In this document: positions 48,034 to 56,481 of the stretch, one piece after another | How the letters are laid out: each line of letters starts with the position of its first letter | How positions within the stretch are numbered: the stretch's first letter is position 1 | Origin: Solwaraspora sp. WMMD792 | GTDB taxonomy: Bacteria > Actinomycetota > Actinomycetes > Mycobacteriales > Micromonosporaceae | Assembly: GCF_029626105.1 (NCBI RefSeq) | Contig: NZ_JARUBH010000009.1 | Coordinates: forward strand, 5,828,001 to 5,892,000 | Direction of reading: 5' to 3' | Length of the DNA stretch: 64,000 nucleotides | The notes under the pieces: model-generated | What the model was told of the DNA's origin: nothing | Seen by the model: the letters and a program-made list of their open reading frames with translations, nothing else | The model's database searches: none | Program-made: the position numbers and the translations under genes

Positions 48034-48501
48034 CTAGTTGATCTGGTCGACCGGGATGTCCGGGGCGACCGGGCCGAGCACGACGGTGCCGTCCGGCTCG
48101 ACCCGCCAGCCCGGGTTACAGGCGACCTCCCAGACCGTGCCGTTCGGGTCGGCGAAGTGCCCGTGGTACCCACCGAACTCGGCCCGCTGGCCCGGCCTGA
48201 GGACCGTCCCGCCAGCCGCCCGCGCCTCCGCCAGCACCCGGTCGACGTCGTCCGGCGTCGGCACGTTGTGCGCCAGCGTGAACCCGCCCGGCCGGGTCAC
48301 CACCGCCGCAGCCGGGTCGATGTCCCGACCGAAGGCGTCCGCGTCGAACAGGCCGAGCATCAGGCCCGGCCCGATCTGAAAGAAAATGATCTCGTCCGGT
48401 ACGTCGAGCGTCGGACGCCAACCCAGCCCGTCCAGGTAGAAGCGCCGAGCGGCGGGCAGGTCGGCGGTGGCCACAGTGATGAAGTGAACCTGCTGCCGCA
48501 C
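48034..48501 (-). CDS. VOC superfamily (glyoxalase/bleomycin resistance-like) protein
   Basis: A 155-residue protein with two beta-alpha-beta-beta-beta modules: HFITVATADLPAARRFYLDGLGW, then GGFTLAHNVPTPDDVDRVLAEA and GGYHGHFADPNGTVWEVACN. His in QVHFITV and Glu in VWEVA are placed as metal ligands of VOC enzymes. The family includes glyoxalases, dioxygenases and antibiotic-binding proteins; which applies is not clear. Start ATG at 48501. Confidence 0.85.
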   Translation of the reverse strand: MRQQVHFITVATADLPAARRFYLDGLGWRPTLDVPDEIIFFQIGPGLMLGLFDADAFGRDIDPAAAVVTRPGGFTLAHNVPTPDDVDRVLAEARAAGGTVLRPGQRAEFGGYHGHFADPNGTVWEVACNPGWRVEPDGTVVLGPVAPDIPVDQIN

Positions 48502-48585
48502 GGCCGGCCTCCCCGCTTCGACGGACCCGTTCCGATCACCGACCAGACTGCCACGAACAGGTCAGCATGACTGGTCGGCCACGCC

Positions 48586-49440
48586 TCACCGGGGCGGCGG
48601 GTAGCCGTACTGCTGGTGGGCGAGCTGTTGCACGGCGGCGAGTTGGGCGTTCGCCTCCCCGATGAGCTCCGCCGCCTCCGCCGTCGCCGCCGCGAGGCCC
48701 TCCTGGTCGTCGGCGAACCGGCGCTGCGCGTCACCCATCACGTCGTGCACCAGCTGGACCGCCCGGTCCACGTGGCCGACGGCCAGATACAGCCGGGCCA
48801 GGAACAACGCCTCGAAGGTGAGTCGCGGATCCTGCCAGCCCGGACGACGGCGGGCCCGACGCAACAGCTGCTGCTGCTTCTCGATCGCCTCGAAGCCCAG
48901 GCCGCGCTGAGCCAACCGCTCGGCACGGCGGGCCAGTACCCGCAGGTCGTGCTCGACGTCGCGGGGTGCCGTCCCGGCCGCGACGAGGACGAGCAACGCC
49001 CCGAACAGCGCGACGTAGACGCCGACACCCGGGCCGATGTCCAGTCGGTCACCGTCCGGTCCGGCGACATCGCCGATCTCGGCGTGGTTCAGCATTGCCC
49101 AGGCGAGGGCCAGCACGCCCGCCCCGGCCACCGTCACCTGCTGCCACCTGCGCGCCCGGCCCAGGCCGTACCACCCGGCGACGACCAGCGCGACGAGCCC
49201 GGCCAGCAGGGTCACGAAGGCGTCCCCGCCGGAGAGTCCGGCCCGCGAGCCCAGCGCCGACCCGCCGGTGGCGGTCTCCACCGCGCCGTACGCGACCACG
49301 CCAGCGTCCGGACCGGCGACCCAGGGCAGCACCGAACCGAGCACCAGCAGCAGTCCACCGCCGGCCGCCGATCCGGCGGCTAGCAGCCCGCGCAGCGGTA
49401 GGCGTACCCGGTTGACGAGATTCAGTACGGCGCTCGTCAA
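48586..49440 (-). CDS. Membrane protein with C-terminal helical domain
   Basis: A 284-residue protein. Four hydrophobic segments lie in the first 160 residues (LRGLLAAGSAAGGGLLLVLG, FVTLLAGLVALVVAGW, VTVAGAGVLALAWAML and VYVALFGALLVLVAAG). The C-terminal 120 residues are helical and charged, with TPR-like character (LARLYLAVGHVDRAVQLVHDVM), and would be cytoplasmic. Its ATG overlaps the stop of the upstream membrane gene (ATGA), so the two are coupled. Part of a minus-strand set of membrane proteins and lipoproteins; no family recognised. Confidence 0.72.
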   Translation of the reverse strand: MTSAVLNLVNRVRLPLRGLLAAGSAAGGGLLLVLGSVLPWVAGPDAGVVAYGAVETATGGSALGSRAGLSGGDAFVTLLAGLVALVVAGWYGLGRARRWQQVTVAGAGVLALAWAMLNHAEIGDVAGPDGDRLDIGPGVGVYVALFGALLVLVAAGTAPRDVEHDLRVLARRAERLAQRGLGFEAIEKQQQLLRRARRRPGWQDPRLTFEALFLARLYLAVGHVDRAVQLVHDVMGDAQRRFADDQEGLAAATAEAAELIGEANAQLAAVQQLAHQQYGYPPPR

Positions 49441-49994
49441 GACGGCAGCCGAATCAGGTCAGCGGTGGCGGTCACCTGAGTGACGTAGCAGACCACCGGC
49501 ACCAGCAGGACCGCCGCCGGCATCAGCACGATCCGCGCCGGCAGCCGCAGCGGGGTCGGCTGCAGCCGCGCGGCCAGCACGCCAAGACTGCCCGGGACCA
49601 GGATCAGCAGGGTCACCACCGACAGCAGGTAGCGGGCCGGGCTGTCACCCGGTGCGGGGAACAGTGGCGCCAGCAACGACTCCTCAGCCAGCCAAGTGGT
49701 GCCGCGGGCCAGCCCCACGACGACCGCGACCAGCAGGATCACCGGCAGCGCCAGCAGGAACAGGTCCCAGAGCCAGCCGATGCCGACGCCGCTGGCTGGG
49801 CCGGCACCCAGCCGACGTGGACCGCCGGACTGCTGTCTTTCCTCCAGTCGCCGTTCATGTTCATGCCGCTGGCGTTCCTGCTCACGCCGGTACGTCTCCT
49901 GTTCGGCACCGGCCCGCCCGCCCCACCGGGCGCTGCTGAGCTCGGACTCGCTCAACGACTGAAGCGGCTTGTCGTCCGGGTCCATCGACGTCAC
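49437..49994 (-). CDS. Small membrane protein
   Basis: A 185-residue protein: a hydrophilic, coiled-coil-like N-terminal 70 residues (QETYRREQERQRHEHERRLE) and then three hydrophobic segments (LWDLFLLALPVILLVAVVVGL, LLSVVTLLILVPGSLGVLA and IVLMPAAVLLVPVVCYV). The GTG at 49994 opens the frame; the ATG at 49985 is an alternative. It overlaps the next gene by ATGA and lies 40 bases from the one before. Function unknown. Confidence 0.68.
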   Translation of the reverse strand: MTSMDPDDKPLQSLSESELSSARWGGRAGAEQETYRREQERQRHEHERRLEERQQSGGPRRLGAGPASGVGIGWLWDLFLLALPVILLVAVVVGLARGTTWLAEESLLAPLFPAPGDSPARYLLSVVTLLILVPGSLGVLAARLQPTPLRLPARIVLMPAAVLLVPVVCYVTQVTATADLIRLPS

Positions 49995-50034
49995 CCCCTA
50001 CCCATCTGGTCACTCACGGGTCGTGCACTCACGG

Positions 50035-50652
50035 TCATGGTCGGGCCGCCCGGCTGGTCGCCCGCTGCCGGAGTATCAGGGTGACGAGGCAGACCAGCAG
50101 TCCGGCAGCCGGGCCGACCAACCCTGCGCCGGCGGCCCGTCCATCCGGCTCGGGCGGCAGTGGGCCGACCGCGAACCCGGCCACGCCGTCACCGGCGTAC
50201 CGCTCGGCGTCAGCCAGCGCCACCCGGTACTCGCCCGGGGCGAGCGCCATCTCGCCGACGCTCCAGCCGAGCAGCTGCGCCGCCCCGGTCGTCACCCGGT
50301 GGTCGTAACCGTAGGCCGGCCCGACCAGCACCGGCTCGCCGTCGGCCGTCGTCACCTCTACCTCGATCAGCCGGGGCGGGGCGGCGTCGATCAGCCGCTG
50401 GACCGCGTCGGGGCGGTCGGCCCCGGCGACGGTCTCCAGCCAGACGCCGTACTCGCCGCCGTCGGCGACCTGGACGGTGACGGTGTCGTCGATCGCCGCC
50501 CGGGACAGGTCCACGGCGGCGGCGTCGCGCTGCGACTTCGCCGTGTACCCGTACCCGAACAGTCCGACGAAGCCGGCCACCCAGAGCGCCAGCCCGGCAA
50601 CGTACCACCAGCGGCTCGGGCCGAGTCGGATGAAGAACGGCCGAGGATTCAC
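50035..50652 (-). CDS. Membrane-anchored protein with extracytoplasmic domain
   Basis: A 205-residue protein. A transmembrane helix near residues 15-35 (WWYVAGLALWVAGFVGLFGYG) and another near the C-terminus (GLVGPAAGLLVCLVTLIL) enclose a beta-rich domain with VQVADGGEYGVWLETVAG and LAPGEYRVALADAE. The layout suggests the domain is outside the membrane. The GTG start has GGGAGGG upstream. Function unknown; it belongs to the same minus-strand set. Confidence 0.7.
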   Translation of the reverse strand: MNPRPFFIRLGPSRWWYVAGLALWVAGFVGLFGYGYTAKSQRDAAAVDLSRAAIDDTVTVQVADGGEYGVWLETVAGADRPDAVQRLIDAAPPRLIEVEVTTADGEPVLVGPAYGYDHRVTTGAAQLLGWSVGEMALAPGEYRVALADAERYAGDGVAGFAVGPLPPEPDGRAAGAGLVGPAAGLLVCLVTLILRQRATSRAARP

Positions 50653-50667
50653 TGCCTGACCCTCCCG

Positions 50668-50707
50668 CCGCAGCTCACGTTGATCTCCCGCAGCTCACGT
50701 TGATCTC
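50668..50707. repeat. Exact 20-base tandem duplication
   Basis: The 20-base unit starting CCGCAGCTCACG occurs twice without spacing (50668-50687, 50688-50707), between a lipoprotein stop and the start region of the next gene. It lies just upstream of that gene's ribosome site. Confidence 0.88.
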
Positions 50708-50710
50708 CGG

Positions 50711-51913
50711 TCAAGGTGCCCATCCGATCAGCTGGTCGCCGAACTGCCCGGCGCCCTGGCCGACCAGGGCGACCGGTTCCGGGTCACCACCGGTCGAGGC
50801 GACAACGTGGAACTCGGTCACGTCCGGGTCCTCGGCGGACCCGGTGGTGAACAGGATCCGCTCCGCCGACGGGTCCAGCCCGAGCTGCCCGATCGCCCGC
50901 CGCCAGGGCGGCGTCTGCTCGGCGATCAAGGGCTGCTCGGCGAGCCGCTGGCCGGTGATGGTGAGCCGGTAGATCTGGTCCTGGCCGGTGGCCAGCAGGG
51001 TCTCATCGTCGATCCAGCTGACCAACTCGTAGCCGGGCGACTCGAACTTGGGCGCCTCGGCGATCTGGTACGGGTCGCCGATCTGCGCACCGGCCCCGGC
51101 CAGGACGTACTTGGCGCCGACGGTCCCGTCCGGGGTGACCACCAGAACCTTGCCGTCCTCGTAGGTGGGCACCGGCACGTCCGAGTCGGGGAAGTAGAAC
51201 GGCTGGCCGACGACCGTACGGGGCATCTTCGCCTGGATCTGCTCCTCGTGGCGACGGTCCTCACCGTCCAGCCCGACCGACATCAGTCGGGTCGCACGGT
51301 TCTGGTACTGCCAGTACCAGAGCCGCCCGGTGCCGTGGTGTACGGCCGGCTGGGACTGCACGGCCTTGTCCGGTACGGACTCGCCGTAGCCGGACAGGTC
51401 GGTGAAGGATCCGTCCAGTGCGTGCAGCCCTACCCGGGTTTCGAAGCCGATCGGTTCGGCGCGTTCCTTGCGGACCACCACCAGCTGCCGGTAGTCGGGG
51501 GTGAAGTCCTCCTGCCGCAGCAGGCTGCTCAGCACGTCCTGGACAGGATGGTCGGCGTACACCTTGGGGGTGAACCGCCAGTTCTCGGTCACCGCGCCGT
51601 CGATGGTGACGCTGTAGACGACGATCTCCTCATCGGTCAAGGTTTGGGCGAACACCGCGCCGGGGGCGAGGGTGCTGCGGGCGGCCGCCGCGTCGCCTTC
51701 GGCGAACGACACCGGCTCGGGCGACGCGGACGGCGACGGCTCCGCCGCCGCGGTCGCGGTGGCGTCCGCGGCGGCCTCCGGCGGCGCGGCCTGACCTTCG
51801 TCGTCGGCCGGCCCGCCGCCGCAGCCGGCGAGCAGACCGAGCGCGGCTGCGGCGAGTACGGCCGCTGCCCGGTATCGGATCGCAGTCCTTGATGGATTCG
51901 TTGTCGCCTCCAT
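50711..51913 (-). CDS. Lipoprotein with beta-propeller-like body
   Basis: A 400-residue protein. The signal peptide carries a lipobox (GLLAGC, Cys at residue 31), followed by a Gly/Ala/Asp/Pro linker. The remainder shows repeated short beta-segments ending in W/Y-D patterns (RLWYWQYQNRATRLMSVGLDGEDR, YELVSWIDDETLLATGQDQIYRL), consistent with a propeller that may bind peptides or polymers. It begins one base into the stop of the preceding lipoprotein gene (TGATG). The lipid anchor is well supported; the function is not known. Confidence 0.75.
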   Translation of the reverse strand: MEATTNPSRTAIRYRAAAVLAAAALGLLAGCGGGPADDEGQAAPPEAAADATATAAAEPSPSASPEPVSFAEGDAAAARSTLAPGAVFAQTLTDEEIVVYSVTIDGAVTENWRFTPKVYADHPVQDVLSSLLRQEDFTPDYRQLVVVRKERAEPIGFETRVGLHALDGSFTDLSGYGESVPDKAVQSQPAVHHGTGRLWYWQYQNRATRLMSVGLDGEDRRHEEQIQAKMPRTVVGQPFYFPDSDVPVPTYEDGKVLVVTPDGTVGAKYVLAGAGAQIGDPYQIAEAPKFESPGYELVSWIDDETLLATGQDQIYRLTITGQRLAEQPLIAEQTPPWRRAIGQLGLDPSAERILFTTGSAEDPDVTEFHVVASTGGDPEPVALVGQGAGQFGDQLIGWAP

Positions 51914-52302
51914 CAGCAGACCCGCGATCCACGTTCCTGGCCCGCAGGGCTCTCGTTCACCAGGTCCAGTGCGGCGGTGGGTTCCGGGTTCGGCAGGTCG
52001 TCGCGTCCTTCAGGAGTCACCGGGGCCCCGTTTCCCGTCGCGTGCGAAACGAAGAAATCCTCCCCGTCCCATTCCAGCCAGAGATAGCACTTCGTGAAGG
52101 CCATGTCGGCCTGTACCTTCCACTGCCCGTCCACATCGACCGGCTCGCCGAGACCCGCGTAGCCCGCGTCGGTCAACGCCTGCACAAACTCGTCGCGCTC
52201 CGCTTCGCTGTTGACTCCACCAGCACCGATGAGGCCACAGCCGGTCAGGGACAACCCTATTGATATCGCAGAAATAGCACACAACTGCTTGCTGGAACGC
52301 AT
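51913..52302 (-). CDS. Small lipoprotein
   Basis: A 129-residue protein with a lipobox (SLTGC, Cys at residue 22) after a short signal peptide. The mature part has an acidic helix (SEAERDEFVQALTDAGYAG) and FTKCYLWLEWDGEDFF, then a Pro-rich tail ending in Cys. It is the first gene of the minus-strand lipoprotein/membrane set and overlaps the next gene by one base. A CRP-like site lies about 105 bases upstream. No family recognised. Confidence 0.72.
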   Translation of the reverse strand: MRSSKQLCAISAISIGLSLTGCGLIGAGGVNSEAERDEFVQALTDAGYAGLGEPVDVDGQWKVQADMAFTKCYLWLEWDGEDFFVSHATGNGAPVTPEGRDDLPNPEPTAALDLVNESPAGQERGSRVC

Positions 52303-52665
52303 ATTTTCCGACCCCCACGAATCACCCGGTCACCGGGAATCCCAGCTCCTCAAGAACCCCGGCCCGTCACCGTACCGCCCCGAAACAAGAGCATTCGACG
52401 GCATGGTGACCCGGATCACAAAGACCAACACCGAACGGGCCAAAGGTCACGAACAATCGGCGGCCGACCCACACAAACCGCTTACGCATCAGTCATCCGT
52501 TTGGTCAACCGCTTGTTTGGCTTGCCCGCCGGGCCGAAGGAGGGGGCCGGCCAGCTCGATCCAGCGTCGGCAGACTCCGGGCCACCGTGGTTCAGCGCCG
52601 GGCAACCACAGAGCCGACAATGGTCCGGAGCCGGTCCACCCACCGGCAGGAGGAGAGTCGGGAAG
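52303..52665. other. 363-base divergent intergenic region
   Basis: It lies between the lipoprotein gene (minus) and the acyl-CoA synthetase gene (plus) and holds both promoters. Besides the CRP-like palindrome at 52406-52419 nothing firm is seen; the synthetase frame stays open upstream to 52501 but that part lacks conserved sequence. Confidence 0.5.
52406..52419. promoter_or_regulatory. CRP/FNR-type operator
   Basis: GTGACCCGGATCAC has the GTGA-N6-TCAC form of CRP-family sites; extended by one base it differs from TGTGA-N6-TCACA at one position. It lies 104 bases upstream of the lipoprotein start and 247 bases upstream of the synthetase start. Confidence 0.5.
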
Positions 52666-54042
52666 ATGGCGTTGCTGAACCCCACGCGACTGACCGGCCG
52701 GCCGGCGGCGGTCACCGTCGGCGACCAGTCGATGTCCGGCGACGACCTGCTCGAAGCCGCGACCGCCGTCGCCAGGCAGATCGCCGGCGCCGACACCGTG
52801 GCGGTCGACGCCACCGCCAGCCTCGACACGGTCGTCGCACTCACCGGTTGCCTGCTGGCCGGCACCACGCTGGTCCCCGTACCGCCGGACGCCGGCCCGG
52901 TCGAACGCGGTCACATCCTGCGCGACTCCGGCGCTCAACTGCTGCTTGGCCCCGACCCGACGAGGCCGGTCGGGAGCGGCTCCGACCAGGGCGGGCCCGG
53001 CCAGCGCCGGACCGTCGGGTCCGACGCCCCCGCGCTGATCCTCTACACCAGCGGCACCACCGGCGCACCGAAAGGTGTACCGGTGACCAGCGCCAACATC
53101 GCCGCCGACCTCGACGCCCTCGCCGAGGCCTGGGCGTGGACGCCGGACGACACTCTGGTCCACGGCCTGCCGCTGTTCCACGTACACGGTCTGGTGCTCG
53201 GCGTCATCGGCGCGCTACGCGTCGGCTGCCGGCTGGTGCACACCGGCCGGCCCACCCCTGGGGCGTACGCCGCCGCCGGTGGCACGCTGTACTTCGGCGT
53301 ACCGACGATCTGGTCCCGGATCTGCGCCGACCGGCCCTCCGCCCGGGCGTTGCGCGCCGCCCGGCTCCTCGTCTCCGGTTCGGCGGCCCTGCCCGCCCCG
53401 GTCTTTCACACCCTGGCCGAGCTCACCGGGCAGGCACCGGTCGAACGGTACGGAATGACCGAAACCTTGATCACGGTCAGCAGCCGCGCCGACGGCGAGC
53501 GGCGACCCGGCTGGGTCGGTACGCCGCTCGTCGGCGTACACACCCGGCTGGCCAGTGAGGACGGTGAGCAGTTGCCGGCGGACGGCGAAACCATCGGCGA
53601 ACTGCAGGTTCGCGGCCCGATGGTGTTCGACGGCTACCTCGGTGCCGCCGGGCGCGGCGACTTCACCACGGACGGCTGGTTCCGCACCGGCGACGTCGCG
53701 GCGATCGACCGGGCCGGCTGGCACCGTATCGTCGGCCGCGCCTCCACCGACCTGATCAAGAGCGGTGGTTACCGGATCGGTGCCGGCGAGGTGGAGAACG
53801 TGCTGCTGACCCATCCGGCGGTACGCGAGGCGGCGGTCATCGGCGCACCCGACGCCGACCTCGGGCAACGGGTCGTCGCGTACGTGGTGGCCGAGGGCGT
53901 GTCCCCGCAGGCGCTGATCGACTTCGTGGCCACCGAACTCTCCACCCACAAGCGGCCACGCGAAGTGCGCATCGTGGACGACCTGCCACGCAACGCGATG
54001 GGTAAGGTGCAGAAGAAGCTACTGCACGACGACCGCCGGTGA
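52666..54042 (+). CDS. Acyl-CoA synthetase (AMP-forming, malonyl-CoA synthetase-like)
   Basis: A 458-residue ANL-superfamily enzyme. It shows the P-loop LILYTSGTTGAPKGVPVT (about residue 124), LPLFHVHGLVLGV, ERYGMTETL, GWFRTGDVAAID and the C-terminal hinge and catalytic lysine in RNAMGKVQKKLL. Compact length and the HVHGLVLG segment resemble MatB-type malonyl-CoA synthetases or short-chain acyl-CoA ligases; the exact acid is uncertain. The ATG at 52666 is preceded by GGGAAG and further up GGAGGAG. A strong terminator follows. Confidence 0.88.
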   Translation: MALLNPTRLTGRPAAVTVGDQSMSGDDLLEAATAVARQIAGADTVAVDATASLDTVVALTGCLLAGTTLVPVPPDAGPVERGHILRDSGAQLLLGPDPTRPVGSGSDQGGPGQRRTVGSDAPALILYTSGTTGAPKGVPVTSANIAADLDALAEAWAWTPDDTLVHGLPLFHVHGLVLGVIGALRVGCRLVHTGRPTPGAYAAAGGTLYFGVPTIWSRICADRPSARALRAARLLVSGSAALPAPVFHTLAELTGQAPVERYGMTETLITVSSRADGERRPGWVGTPLVGVHTRLASEDGEQLPADGETIGELQVRGPMVFDGYLGAAGRGDFTTDGWFRTGDVAAIDRAGWHRIVGRASTDLIKSGGYRIGAGEVENVLLTHPAVREAAVIGAPDADLGQRVVAYVVAEGVSPQALIDFVATELSTHKRPREVRIVDDLPRNAMGKVQKKLLHDDRR

Positions 54043-54070
54043 CATCCGGCCACTACCGACAGTCACCACA

Positions 54071-54098
54071 TCGACATCAGCCGAACGGCTGATGTCGA
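54071..54098 (+). terminator. Strong hairpin terminator after the synthetase gene
   Basis: A 13-base-pair perfect stem (TCGACATCAGCCG with CGGCTGATGTCGA) around a two-base loop, 28 bases past the stop. An AT-rich stretch with T runs follows at 54116-54135. Confidence 0.8.
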
Positions 54099-54311
54099 GC
54101 GTTCAAGGCCGGTGCCATAAGTTTTCTTTACTTGCGGCTCAAGAAATCATCATTTCTGGCGCTGAAGTTGATTCTTGATTGAACCGCTCCCTAACGTGTG
54201 CGTATGGCCCGGGACGACCAGTCGTCCGCTCCCGGTAAACCCCCGCCGGCACCGTCGTGCCCGAGCCTAATACAGACATCACAGCACGGTGAGCATTCGG
54301 AAGGTGTGCAC

Positions 54312-55580
54312 ATGGGACAACCGGCTCACAGACGCGCCGCCAGACCCGCGAAGGGCGGACGGGCGCGCCGCGCCGTCATCGCGGTCGCGACCCTGTCCGC
54401 CTTCGGGGTCCTGATCGCTGTCAGCCAGATCTCCAGTGCTGGAACGGATCGCAAGGCCAGCGAGCAGGTCAACGGACTCGATGTGCTCGGTACCGGGTGT
54501 GACGACAGCTCGTTGGAGCCGCACGACGGTTTCCAGGTGGGCAGCCGCTGCGTCTCGACGGCGTTCGGCGAGGTCGGTGCGGCAGAGCAGAACCCGACGC
54601 TGCTGATCACCGAGTCGCCGGAATCGGTCGGCGTCGGCGAACCGTTCCAACTACGGGTCAGCACCCGCAATCTGGTCCGGGACCGCTTCCTGCCGGCGGC
54701 TCAGGGCGGGTACTACGTGGAGTCCGCGCTGCTGACCGGAGACGGGCTGACCCGCGGCCACTTCCACACGGCCTGCCGAATGCTGACCAGCACCACCGAG
54801 GCACTCGACCCGGAGCCGGTGCCGGCCTTCTTCGTCGCGACCGAGGACGGTGGCGGCGGTGCCGAGCCGGATGTGGTCACCATCCAGGTGCCCGGGCTGC
54901 CTCAGGAGGGAATCGCCCAGTGCGCATCGTGGGCCGGTGACGGATCGCACCGGATCCCGATGATGCAGCGGGCCAACCAGACCCCGGCAATCGACGCCGT
55001 CCGTATCGAGGTCCGAGCCGGCGGAGCGGAGGAACCGCCCGCTGAGGAACCACCGGCCGAGGAACCACCCGCAGAGGAACCACCCGCTGAGGAACCGCCG
55101 GCAGAGGAACCACCGGCCGAGGAACCGCCCGCCGAGGAACCACCGGCCGAGGAACCACCGGCCGACGAGCCACCCGCCGAGGAACCGCCCGCCGACGAGC
55201 CACCCGCCGAGGAGACACCGGCGCCGGCCAGCCCCGAGGCGGAGATCACCGACGATCCGGCACCGCCGACGCAGGACGCCGAGCCCACGCCGGAGCCGAC
55301 CGAGACCGCTGCCGAAGAGGAAAAGGAAGCCGACCCGACCCCGGAGCCGACCGCACAGCCGAGCGCGGATCCGAGCCCGACTGCCGCCGCCGGTGGAATC
55401 AATGCACCAGCCGTGGACAACCTCGCAAACGAAGCGGACGCTGACGACTCAGCCAGTCCGCTGGCACTGACCGGTGCGAACACGATGAACTTCCTGGTCG
55501 TCGGCCTGGTGCTGATCGTCGGCGGAGTGATTCTCGTCCACCTGACCCAACGTCGCCGCTACCCGAACCGGGAGCGCTGA
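54312..55580 (+). CDS. Repeat-containing surface protein with LAXTG sortase motif
   Basis: A 422-residue exported protein. The basic start and a hydrophobic stretch (AVIAVATLSAFGVLIAVSQI, 21-40) act as signal or anchor. Residues about 50-238 form a Cys-containing globular domain. Residues 239-303 are about 13 tandem PPAEE/PPADE pentapeptides, then a Pro/Glu/Thr-rich stalk. The end is the class E sorting signal LALTG (384-388), a hydrophobic helix and an RRRYPNRER tail. LAXTG signals are cleaved by SrtE-type sortases, which attach proteins to the wall; no sortase gene is in the window. The ATG at 54312 was chosen with GGAAGG upstream. Confidence 0.8.
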   Translation: MGQPAHRRAARPAKGGRARRAVIAVATLSAFGVLIAVSQISSAGTDRKASEQVNGLDVLGTGCDDSSLEPHDGFQVGSRCVSTAFGEVGAAEQNPTLLITESPESVGVGEPFQLRVSTRNLVRDRFLPAAQGGYYVESALLTGDGLTRGHFHTACRMLTSTTEALDPEPVPAFFVATEDGGGGAEPDVVTIQVPGLPQEGIAQCASWAGDGSHRIPMMQRANQTPAIDAVRIEVRAGGAEEPPAEEPPAEEPPAEEPPAEEPPAEEPPAEEPPAEEPPAEEPPADEPPAEEPPADEPPAEETPAPASPEAEITDDPAPPTQDAEPTPEPTETAAEEEKEADPTPEPTAQPSADPSPTAAAGGINAPAVDNLANEADADDSASPLALTGANTMNFLVVGLVLIVGGVILVHLTQRRRYPNRER

Positions 55581-55613
55581 CGGACAACAAACTCCCACAC
55601 CACACAGCTGTGC

Positions 55614-55657
55614 CCACTGCGCTCAACCGCGCGGTGGGCACAGCTGTCCCGCCCCAG
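55614..55657. terminator. Bidirectional hairpin terminator
   Basis: A 19-base-pair stem with one G-T wobble and a six-base loop (TCAACC), between the end of the LAXTG gene and the end of the minus-strand gene at 55676. Confidence 0.82.
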
Positions 55658-55675
55658 GTCGTCGGGCCGCACGGC

Positions 55676-56275
55676 TCAGGCGCTGAGCTGGACCGTCAGC
55701 TGGTAGTCGTCGATCAACCCGGTCAGTACGCTCGCCCCTGCCTGGTCGACCACCTGCCAGACCACGGACACCACGTGGTTCCCCTGGCCCACCCGCCGGC
55801 AGGCCTGGGTGGCGTTGGACTGCCCGATGTCCGTGGTGAACATCAGATCGTTGTCCGGCGGCATCGGAACACCGTTCAGCAGAATCTGCACCCGCAGGAA
55901 GTCCGCTGGCGTTGCGAAGGTGTTGGGCTGCCCGGTCAGGCGCGCCTCGGCGTCGAAGGTCACCAGGACCTGTGCGCTGTTTCCGGCCGGCACCACGAAC
56001 GGCACCGCCGCGCCGGGCAGCGGTACCGGACCGGGGGTCTCCGCGATGGAGACCGGAGTATCGTTCAGGCGGACCAGGCTCGCGATCTGAGCACCACCGT
56101 TGCAGGCCGCCGGGCCGTCGCCGTCGGCCGCGTAGGCTGCGTCCACTTCTGCGGCTGCGTCCACCTTCAGCGGCTGGGCTGCGGACCGTGCGGTCGCCGG
56201 CAGCTGCTTCAGCAGCACACCGCCGAACGCCAGCAGGACCAGCACCGCGATGATCGGGGCACGTCGCTTCCTCAT
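55676..56275 (-). CDS. Exported protein of unknown function
   Basis: A 199-residue protein. The basic N-terminus and hydrophobic stretch (RKRRAPIIAVLVLLAFGGVLLKQL) form a signal peptide or anchor. The mature part is beta-rich, with PVPLPGAAVPFVVPAGNSAQVLVTFDAEARLTG and LTGLIDDYQLTVQLSA, like a jelly-roll or Ig-type fold. Two cysteines (AACNGG and QACRR) may pair. The ATG has GAGGAGA upstream. It faces the LAXTG gene across a shared terminator and may be a secreted partner; unproven. Confidence 0.68.
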   Translation of the reverse strand: MRKRRAPIIAVLVLLAFGGVLLKQLPATARSAAQPLKVDAAAEVDAAYAADGDGPAACNGGAQIASLVRLNDTPVSIAETPGPVPLPGAAVPFVVPAGNSAQVLVTFDAEARLTGQPNTFATPADFLRVQILLNGVPMPPDNDLMFTTDIGQSNATQACRRVGQGNHVVSVVWQVVDQAGASVLTGLIDDYQLTVQLSA

Positions 56276-56481
56276 GACTGTTCTCCTCTGTGTAGCGCCG
56301 GGATGCCGGCGGTGGCGAGCAGGTTGGCAGCACAGGGTCACGGCCGGATCAGGGAACGGTCAGGGCCGCCGGAAGGAACGCGCTACGACCCGTTGCGAAG
56401 GTGGTTCACCATGACGCCACCGTGACGGATTTCCGCACCATGGGCACGCCCGAGCGGAGATCCGATCACGAGGAGCGCAAC

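Noticed and set aside
55030-55215. Short regular repeats that might suggest a CRISPR-like array
   Set aside because: 15-base units without spacers, in frame, encoding PPAEE/PPADE pentapeptides.
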